The position numbers were made by a program, and so were the translations under genes. Positions 58,473 through 64,000 of a DNA stretch of 64,000 bases are shown in pieces (the first letter of the stretch is position 1; every line of letters begins with the position of its first letter). The DNA comes from Streptomyces albicerus. Lineage in GTDB: Bacteria > Actinomycetota > Actinomycetes > Streptomycetales > Streptomycetaceae. The DNA is taken from assembly GCF_008905045.1 (NCBI RefSeq), contig NZ_VWMY01000041.1:1-64000 (forward strand). Direction: 5' to 3'. Under the pieces are notes generated by a model. The model ran no database searches. It had not been told where the DNA came from and saw only the letters and a list, made by a program, of their open reading frames with translations.

Positions 58473-59734
58473 GCCCACGCGAGGTGCTCCCGGTTGTGCG
58501 CGATCAGCCGGTCGGTGAGGCCGTCGGCGTACGCGTACTGGCCGACCAGCGGATGCGCGAGCAGCGCCCGGAACACCCGCTCGCGCCCCCCGCGCAACGC
58601 GGCCTCCAGCGCCAGGTCCTCGTACGCGGTGACGTTCGCCATCAGCCCCGCGTAGAGCGGATCCACCGGAGCCACGGGCAGCGGAGTGGCCCCTCTGTGC
58701 CCGACCGCCGCCTGCACCTCGATCACGGCGTCGTCGGGCAGGAACGGAAGCGTCCCGCGGTTGTACGTGTTCACCACCTGGTACGGACTCCCCCCGCCGC
58801 CCAGCAGGGACGCGGCGAGGTCCACGGCCGCCTCCGAGTAGTACGCCCCGCCCCGCTTGGCGAGCAGCGCGGGCTTCTCGTCGAGCTCCGGATCGCCGTA
58901 CATCTTCAGCAACTCCCGCTCCATCTCCGCCACTTCGGCGGCCCGCGACGGCTTCGTACGCAGCTCGCGTACGACCTCGTCGTGGGCGTAGTAGTAGCGC
59001 AGGTAGTAGGAGGGGACGACGCCCAGGCGGTCGAGGACGCCGCGCGGCAGGTGCAGGTCGTCGGCGATCGTGTCGCCGTGCTCGGCGAGCAGCTTCGGCA
59101 GGACGTCCTCGCCCTCGGGGCCGCCGAGTCGCACATGGGTTTCCCAGGTGAGGTGGTTGAGGCCCACATGGTCCAGGTGCACATCGGCGGGCGTGACCCC
59201 CAGCATTCCGGCGAACTTCCGCTGGAATCCGATCGCCACGTTGCACAGTCCGACCGCCTTGTGACCGGCCTGGAGCAGGGCGCGGGTGACGATGCCGACT
59301 GGGTTGGTGAAGTCGATGATCCAGGCGTCCGGGTTGGCACGCCGTACGCGCTCGGCGATGTCGAGCACCACCGGGACCGTACGCAGCGCCTTCGCGAGGC
59401 CGCCCGCGCCGGTCGTCTCCTGGCCGACGCAGCCGCACTCCAGCGGCCAGGTCTCGTCCTCATTGCGAGCGGCCTGTCCGCCGACACGGAGCTGGAGCAG
59501 CACGGCGTCGGCGCCGTCGACACCCGCGTCGAGGTCGTCGGTCGTGGTGATGCGCCCGGGGTGCCCCTGCTTGGCGAAGATGCGCCGGGCCAGACCGCCG
59601 ACGAGTTCGAGCCGGTCGAGGGCCGGGTCGACGAGGACCAGTTCCTCTATGGGCAGGGTGTCCCTCAACCTCGCGAATCCGTCGATGAGTTCAGGGGTGT
59701 AGGTGGAGCCCCCGCCCACTACTGCGAGTTTCAT
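58469..59734 (-). CDS. Glycoside hydrolase family 4 (6-phospho-beta-glucosidase type)
   Basis: 421 aa from ATG 59734, seven bases after GGAGG. GH4 enzymes use NAD and a divalent metal. Rossmann start KLAVVGGGSTYTPELIDGF (residues 2-20), LVDPALDRLELV, LQLRVGGQAARNEDE, the metal-site Cys-His pair in VGLCNVAIGFQRKF and LDHVGLNHLTWE, and GGAYYSEAAVDLAASLL. They cleave phosphorylated disaccharides by an oxidation-elimination mechanism. It is now separated from the upstream permease genes by a TnpB element, but its own ribosome binding site is intact. Confidence 0.9.
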   Translation of the reverse strand: MKLAVVGGGSTYTPELIDGFARLRDTLPIEELVLVDPALDRLELVGGLARRIFAKQGHPGRITTTDDLDAGVDGADAVLLQLRVGGQAARNEDETWPLECGCVGQETTGAGGLAKALRTVPVVLDIAERVRRANPDAWIIDFTNPVGIVTRALLQAGHKAVGLCNVAIGFQRKFAGMLGVTPADVHLDHVGLNHLTWETHVRLGGPEGEDVLPKLLAEHGDTIADDLHLPRGVLDRLGVVPSYYLRYYYAHDEVVRELRTKPSRAAEVAEMERELLKMYGDPELDEKPALLAKRGGAYYSEAAVDLAASLLGGGGSPYQVVNTYNRGTLPFLPDDAVIEVQAAVGHRGATPLPVAPVDPLYAGLMANVTAYEDLALEAALRGGRERVFRALLAHPLVGQYAYADGLTDRLIAHNREHLAWA

Positions 59735-59749
59735 CGGGTTGCCTCCGTG

Positions 59750-61111
59750 GATACTCCGGCTTTTACGCCGGAGAGGAATCGGACTTCTGCGGAGCAGGGC
59801 AAGGAGCTGTGATTCGCCGTCAGGGCGCATCGCGGTGCTCTGACCCGCAGTATTTGATCTTCACATGTGGGCACGTTAGTTTGTGACGCGTGGCGACTTT
59901 CCACGTGAAGCGGGCATTCAAGTACCGCTTCTACCCGACCGATGCGCAGGCGGCAGAGCTGTCGCGCACGTTCGGATGCGTGCGCAAGGTCTACAACCTG
60001 GCGCTGGAAGCCCGTACGCGGGCCTGGCAGCAGGGCGAGCGGATCAACTACAACGCCACCTCCGCGATGCTGACGGCGTGGAAGAAGACCGAGGAGATGG
60101 CCTACCTGGCCGACGTCTCCTCGGTGCCGCTCCAGCAGTGCCTTCGGCATCTGCAGGGCGCGTTCGTCAACTTCTGGGAGAAGCGGGGCAAGTACCCGCG
60201 CTTCAAGTCCCTGAAGAAGTCGCGCCGGTCGGCGGAGTACACCAGCTCGGCGTTCCGGTACCGCGACGGGCAGCTGATGCTCGCCAAGATGAAGGACCCA
60301 CTGGACATGGTGTGGTCCCGTCCCCTGCCCGAGGGGGCGACCCCTTCGGCGGTGACTGTTTCCCAGGACGGCGCGGGGCGCTGGTTCGTCTCCCTGCTGT
60401 GCGAGGACCCGAGCGTGAAGCCGCTGGCCGCCACGGATACGGCGGTCGGCATTGACGCGGGCCTGGACCATCTGCTGACCCTCTCGACCGGTGAGAAGAT
60501 CGCCAATCCGAGGCACGAACGCAAGGACCGTACCCGGCTGGCGAAGGCGCAGCGGAAGCTGGCGGCCAAGGCGGAGGGCTCGGCGAACCGGGCCAAGGCC
60601 CGGCGCAAGGTCGCCAAGATCCACGCCCGGATAGCCGACCGGCGCCGCGACCACCTCCACAAGATCACCACTCGTCTCGTGCGTGAGAACCAAACGCTCG
60701 TGATCGAGGACCTGACCGTGCGCCACATGGTCACAAACCGGAAACTCGCCCGCGCCATCTCGGATGCGGCGTGGTCGCAGTTCCGGAGCATGCTGGAGTA
60801 CAAAGCCCAGTGGTACGGGCGCAACGTCGTGGTCGTGGACCGGTGGTTCCCCTCGTCCAAGCTGTGCTCCACCTGCGGCACCCTGCAAGACAAGATGCCG
60901 CTGAACATCCGCACCTGGACGTGCGACTGCGGAACGGTCCATGACCGGGACGTGAACGCAGCGAAGAACCTGCTGGCGGCCGGACGGGCCGTGACAGTCT
61001 GCGGAGCTGGTGTAAGACCTCAACGGAGTTCTCCGGGCGGGCAGTCGGCGATGAAACAGAAAGCTCAACGGCGCGAGCCGTGAGAATCCCCTCCTTCAGG
61101 AGGGGGAGCGT
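59750..61111 (+). mobile_element. Solo TnpB element of the IS200/IS605 (IS1341-like) group
   Basis: A tnpB gene without tnpA. On the left a hairpin CTCCGGC, TTTTAC, GCCGGAG (59754-59773) lies just upstream of the glycosidase ribosome binding site; on the right CCCCTCC, TTCA, GGAGGGG (61088-61105) is a typical IS605-type end hairpin, which also forms the 3' part of the omega RNA. The permease stop codon is at 61116-61118, so the element fills the whole gap. Exact ends are not proven. Confidence 0.7.
59890..61083 (+). CDS. tnpB: TnpB RNA-guided endonuclease (IS605 OrfB)
   Basis: 397 aa, normal length. The N-terminal wedge/REC part has KRAFKYRFYPTDAQAAEL and FGCVRKVYNLALEAR. RuvC-I Asp in VGIDAGLDHLLTL, RuvC-II Glu in TLVIEDLTVRHMV, zinc ribbon CSTCG...CDCG, and RuvC-III Asp in HDRDVNAAKNLLAAG are all present, so it should be an active omega-RNA-guided nuclease. 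GTG start at 59890. It is oriented against the sugar operon. Without tnpA it cannot move alone and relies on a TnpA in trans. Confidence 0.93.
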   Translation: MATFHVKRAFKYRFYPTDAQAAELSRTFGCVRKVYNLALEARTRAWQQGERINYNATSAMLTAWKKTEEMAYLADVSSVPLQQCLRHLQGAFVNFWEKRGKYPRFKSLKKSRRSAEYTSSAFRYRDGQLMLAKMKDPLDMVWSRPLPEGATPSAVTVSQDGAGRWFVSLLCEDPSVKPLAATDTAVGIDAGLDHLLTLSTGEKIANPRHERKDRTRLAKAQRKLAAKAEGSANRAKARRKVAKIHARIADRRRDHLHKITTRLVRENQTLVIEDLTVRHMVTNRKLARAISDAAWSQFRSMLEYKAQWYGRNVVVVDRWFPSSKLCSTCGTLQDKMPLNIRTWTCDCGTVHDRDVNAAKNLLAAGRAVTVCGAGVRPQRSSPGGQSAMKQKAQRREP

Positions 61112-61115
61112 CAAG

Positions 61116-62048
61116 TCAGCCCTTCACTCCGGTGAGCGTGACGCCTTCGACGAACGCCTTCTGCGCGAAGAAGAACACGAGGATCACGGGGGCCATGACC
61201 AGGACGGTCGCGGCCATCGTCAGATTCCAGTCGGTGTGGTGCGCGCCCTTGAAGGACTCCAGGCCGTAGCTCAGGGTCCAGGCGCCGGGGTTCTCGGACG
61301 CGTAGATCTGCGGTCCGAAGTAGTCGTTCCAGGCGTAGAAGAACTGGAAGAGCGCGACGGCGGCTATGCCGGGCCGGGCCATGGGCAGCACGACTTTCAG
61401 CAGCGTCTTGAAGTCCCCGCAGCCGTCCACCTTCGCCGCGTCGATGTACTCGTTCGGGATCGTCATCAGGAACTGCCGCAGCAGGAAGATGGAGAACGCG
61501 TCGCCGAACGCCATCGGGATGATCAGCGGCCACAGTGTGCCCGACAGATCCAGCTGCTTCGCCCAGAACAGGTACATCGGAATGATGATGACCTGCGGCG
61601 GCAGCATCATCATCGAGATGACCAGCATCAGCGACAGATTCCGGCCACGGAAGCGGAACTTGGCGAGCGCGTACGCCACCGGGATGGAGGACAGGACCGT
61701 CAGGACGGTGCCGGCGCCCGCGTACAGGAGGGTGTTCTTCCACCAGGTCAGGAAGCCGGGTGTGTCGAAGACCTTCGCGTAGTTGCCCCACTCCCAGGTG
61801 TCCGGGACCAGATCCCGGCTGAGCGCCTGGCTGTCGCTCATCAGCGAGGTCAGGAAGACGAACACGAAGGGGAGCACGAAGAACAGCGCGGCCGCGACAC
61901 CGAGCGCGTGCACGGCGATCCACTCCAGGAGCGCCCTGCGGCGGGCCGTCCGTTCGGCGGGCGAGACCGGTGCCCCCAGCTCCACGGGCTTGTCGAGCGC
62001 GTGGGGTACCCGGGTCGTTTGAGGTGCTTGGGTCATGGCGTCAGTCAC
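61116..62048 (-). CDS. Carbohydrate ABC permease (MalG-type)
   Basis: 310 aa from GTG 62048, overlapping the upstream permease stop; an ATG at 62036 is an alternative. Six TM helices and the EAA loop with EYIDAAKVDGCGDFKTLLKV typical of CUT1 sugar permeases. It pairs with the permease at 62041-62982 and the binding protein upstream. No ATPase gene is present; Streptomyces CUT1 systems usually share the multitasking ATPase MsiK. The TnpB element begins within five bases after its stop. Confidence 0.92.
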   Translation of the reverse strand: MTDAMTQAPQTTRVPHALDKPVELGAPVSPAERTARRRALLEWIAVHALGVAAALFFVLPFVFVFLTSLMSDSQALSRDLVPDTWEWGNYAKVFDTPGFLTWWKNTLLYAGAGTVLTVLSSIPVAYALAKFRFRGRNLSLMLVISMMMLPPQVIIIPMYLFWAKQLDLSGTLWPLIIPMAFGDAFSIFLLRQFLMTIPNEYIDAAKVDGCGDFKTLLKVVLPMARPGIAAVALFQFFYAWNDYFGPQIYASENPGAWTLSYGLESFKGAHHTDWNLTMAATVLVMAPVILVFFFAQKAFVEGVTLTGVKG

Positions 62049-62982
62049 CTGCCTGGATGAGACCGCCCCGGCGCCGCATCAGGAACGCGGTGAACGCCAT
62101 GGACAGGGCGAACAGCACCAGCGCGACCACGCACGCCGAGCCGTAGTCGAACCGCTGAAAACCGAGGTTGTAGACGAGCTGCGGCAGGGTGAGCGTGGAC
62201 TTGTCGGGGTAGCCGGGTTCGAACTGCTGGCCCGAGCCGCCGATGATCCCGGAGGCGACCTTCCCCGCGACCAGCGGCTGTGTGTAGTACTGCATCGTCT
62301 GGATCACGCCGGTCACCACCGCGAACATCACGATCGGCGAGATGTTCGGCAGGGTGACGAACCGGAACCGCTGCCACGCGGACGCGCCATCCAGCTCCGC
62401 GGCCTCGTACTGCTCCTTCGGTACGTCGAGCAGGGCGGCCATGAAGATGACCATGAGGTCGCCGACGCCCCACAGAGCGAGCATCGTGAGGGCGGGCTTG
62501 GACCAGGTGGCGTCCGTGAACCAGCCGGGGGTCGGCAGGCCCAGGTCGCCCAGGACCGAGTTGACCGGCCCGGTACCGGGGTTGAGCAGGAAGACGAAAG
62601 CCAGCGTGGCGGCAACGGGCGGCGCGAGATAGGGCAGGTAGAAGAGTGTGCGGAACACACCCGTCCCCGTCCTGATCTTCGTGATCAGCAGCCCGATGCC
62701 CAGGCCGAAGACGACCCGGCAGGTGACCATGACGACGACCAGCCACAGGGTGTTGCGCAGCGCGGGCCAGAACATGGGGTAGTCGTTGAAGACATAACTC
62801 CAGTTCCCCAGCCCCCTGAAGACGGGGACGCCGAAGCCGTCGTACTTCATGAACGAGAAGTACAGGGTCGAGACCAGCGGATACGCGAAGAAGACGCTGA
62901 AGCCGACCAGCCACGGTGACATGAAGGCGGCCGTGGGGGGCGCCGCCCGGCGGCGCTTCGCACGCAGAGTGTGCGTGGACAT
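62041..62982 (-). CDS. Carbohydrate ABC permease (MalF-type)
   Basis: 313 aa. Six TM helices; EAA-type motif EQYEAAELDGASAWQRFRFV near residue 190. It lies 7 bases downstream of the binding-protein stop and overlaps the next permease by 8 bases, so the three genes are one operon. It forms the membrane channel for uptake of an oligosaccharide, probably the substrate later handled by the GH4 enzyme and kinase. Confidence 0.92.
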   Translation of the reverse strand: MSTHTLRAKRRRAAPPTAAFMSPWLVGFSVFFAYPLVSTLYFSFMKYDGFGVPVFRGLGNWSYVFNDYPMFWPALRNTLWLVVVMVTCRVVFGLGIGLLITKIRTGTGVFRTLFYLPYLAPPVAATLAFVFLLNPGTGPVNSVLGDLGLPTPGWFTDATWSKPALTMLALWGVGDLMVIFMAALLDVPKEQYEAAELDGASAWQRFRFVTLPNISPIVMFAVVTGVIQTMQYYTQPLVAGKVASGIIGGSGQQFEPGYPDKSTLTLPQLVYNLGFQRFDYGSACVVALVLFALSMAFTAFLMRRRGGLIQAGD

Positions 62983-62989
62983 CGGCGGG

Positions 62990-64000
62990 CTACTTCGCCT
63001 GCTCGATGTCGCGGTCGATCTGCTCGGCGGTCTTCTTCAGACCGGCCTTGAGATCCTTCGCCTTGCCGGACTCGTACTGGTAGCCGAAGTCCTGCAGCGT
63101 CGTCTGGTACGTCGAGCCGTTGACGGAGGCCGGCGGGGTGTTGGACTCCGGATGCTGCGCGATGTCCAGGAAGGTCTTGAAGCCGGGGTCGACCTTCAGG
63201 TCGGGCGACTTCAGCGCGGCGAGTGTGGAAGGCACATTGTGGATGGCATTGGCGAAGGCGACGACGGCCTCGGTGTCGGTCGTCATGTACTTCACCAGCT
63301 CCCAGGCCGCGTTCTGCTTCTTGCTCTGCGGAGCGATCCCCATGATCGTGCCGGAGAGGAAGCCCTTGCCGTACTCGGCGACCTCGTCGTCGGCGACAGG
63401 CATCGGGGCCGTGCCGATCTCGAACTTCACGCCGGCGTCCTTCGCCATGCCGAGCCGCCACTCGCCATCGAGCTGCATCGCCAGCTGGCCGGTGTGGAAG
63501 GGGTGCTTGGCACCCCACTCGTCACCGAACGTGTTGCGGTACTTCTCCAGCTTCTGGAAACCGCCGAGCTCATCGACGAGCTTCTTCTGGTACGTGAACA
63601 TCTCGGCGAAGGCCGGGTCCTCGGCGATGCCGGACTTGCCGTCCTTGTCGAAGTAGGCGTGGTCCCACTGCGACATGTAGTGGTCCACCACGGTCTCGTA
63701 GCCGTGGTAGTTCGGCATGAAGCCGAGCTGCTCGTACGAGTCCCCCTTGGTCTTCGTCAGCTTCTTCGCGACCCCGGCGAACTCGGACCACGTCTTCGGA
63801 GGCTCCTTGATGCCGGCCTTCTCGAAGGCGTCCTTGTTGTAGTAGAGGCCGTACGCGTCGCCGAGCAGCGGCATCGCGCAGCGCGTGCCCTCGAACTGGG
63901 TGTACTCCAGCATCGGCTTCGGGATGATCTTGTCGAGGTCGAGCTTCGACTTCTCGATGAACGGCTCGAGGTCGGCGAAGGCGCCGGACGAACAGAACTT
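62990..64000 (-). CDS. Sugar ABC transporter solute-binding protein (5' end outside window)
   Basis: The reading frame stays open to the window edge, adding SSGAFADLEPFIEK upstream of the first internal Met, so the true start lies beyond 64000. The visible part is a type 1 sugar-binding fold (MalE-like): PLLGDAYGLYYNKDAFEKAG, PKTWSEFAGVAKKLTKTKGD, GQLAMQLDGEWRLGMAKDAG. It would be a lipoprotein capturing a disaccharide for the two permeases that follow. Substrate unknown. Confidence 0.9.
   Translation of the reverse strand, partial: KFCSSGAFADLEPFIEKSKLDLDKIIPKPMLEYTQFEGTRCAMPLLGDAYGLYYNKDAFEKAGIKEPPKTWSEFAGVAKKLTKTKGDSYEQLGFMPNYHGYETVVDHYMSQWDHAYFDKDGKSGIAEDPAFAEMFTYQKKLVDELGGFQKLEKYRNTFGDEWGAKHPFHTGQLAMQLDGEWRLGMAKDAGVKFEIGTAPMPVADDEVAEYGKGFLSGTIMGIAPQSKKQNAAWELVKYMTTDTEAVVAFANAIHNVPSTLAALKSPDLKVDPGFKTFLDIAQHPESNTPPASVNGSTYQTTLQDFGYQYESGKAKDLKAGLKKTAEQIDRDIEQAK

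Overview
The window is high-GC DNA with codon use, gene families and a development-linked gene set typical of Streptomyces (DynA/DynB dynamins, an LAETG sortase substrate, TTA codons, PknG/GlnX/GlnH, EttA). It is a chromosomal stretch whose left third is an integrated conjugative element of the AICE type, next to a tRNA-Arg(UCU) gene on the minus strand at 20945-21017.

Left part (1-20944). Two genes of unknown function (513-1580 plus, 1581-2540 minus) come first, then a helix-turn-helix regulator with a flavoprotein (3110-4905). The element core starts with a minus-strand GntR repressor (5122-5517) and two operator-like palindromes. It continues rightward with a long run of plus-strand genes, many overlapping by 4 bp: Spd-type membrane proteins, a GGDEF diguanylate cyclase, a TraB/FtsK translocase, a MazG-like protein, SSB, an orphan m5C methyltransferase, a prim-pol, a RepA-type ATPase, an excisionase and a tyrosine integrase (17050-18432). 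The intergenic DNA is unusually structured: a hairpin leader present three times, two tRNA-minihelix-like foldbacks, a repeat cluster just after traB, and a 90-bp iteron-like segment present twice in inverted orientation. Between the integrase and the tRNA lies a lower-GC island with a minimal CRISPR polymerase (mCpol) and a two-TM effector-like protein. This looks like a Panoptes-type (inverse cyclic-nucleotide signalling) anti-phage system and is the most exciting content of the window.

Middle (21018-46382). Housekeeping Streptomyces genes: dynB-dynA-ssb, a thioester/LAETG surface protein, ettA, a thioesterase, a C4 sugar-acid catabolic cluster (GntP permease, dehydrogenase, class II aldolase, OtnK kinase, FadR-type regulator), a large FtsX-type ABC exporter operon, truncated haemoglobin glbO and a PCMT-like methyltransferase. 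Several 3' ends and junctions carry degenerate 18-26 bp tandem repeats. One lies between the exporter permease and its ATPase and encodes two tiny ORFs that could form a translational relay.

Right part (46383-64000). A seven-gene minus-strand signalling cluster (GlnX, GlnH, coiled-coil protein, PknG kinase, PP2C phosphatase, VWA protein, FHA protein) is followed by a sugar operon (solute-binding protein, two permeases, GH4 glycosidase, sugar kinase). A solo TnpB element (about 59750-61111) has inserted between the permeases and the GH4 gene in the opposite orientation. The solute-binding protein gene runs off the right edge.

Gene names and families come from reading motifs; no database search was possible.
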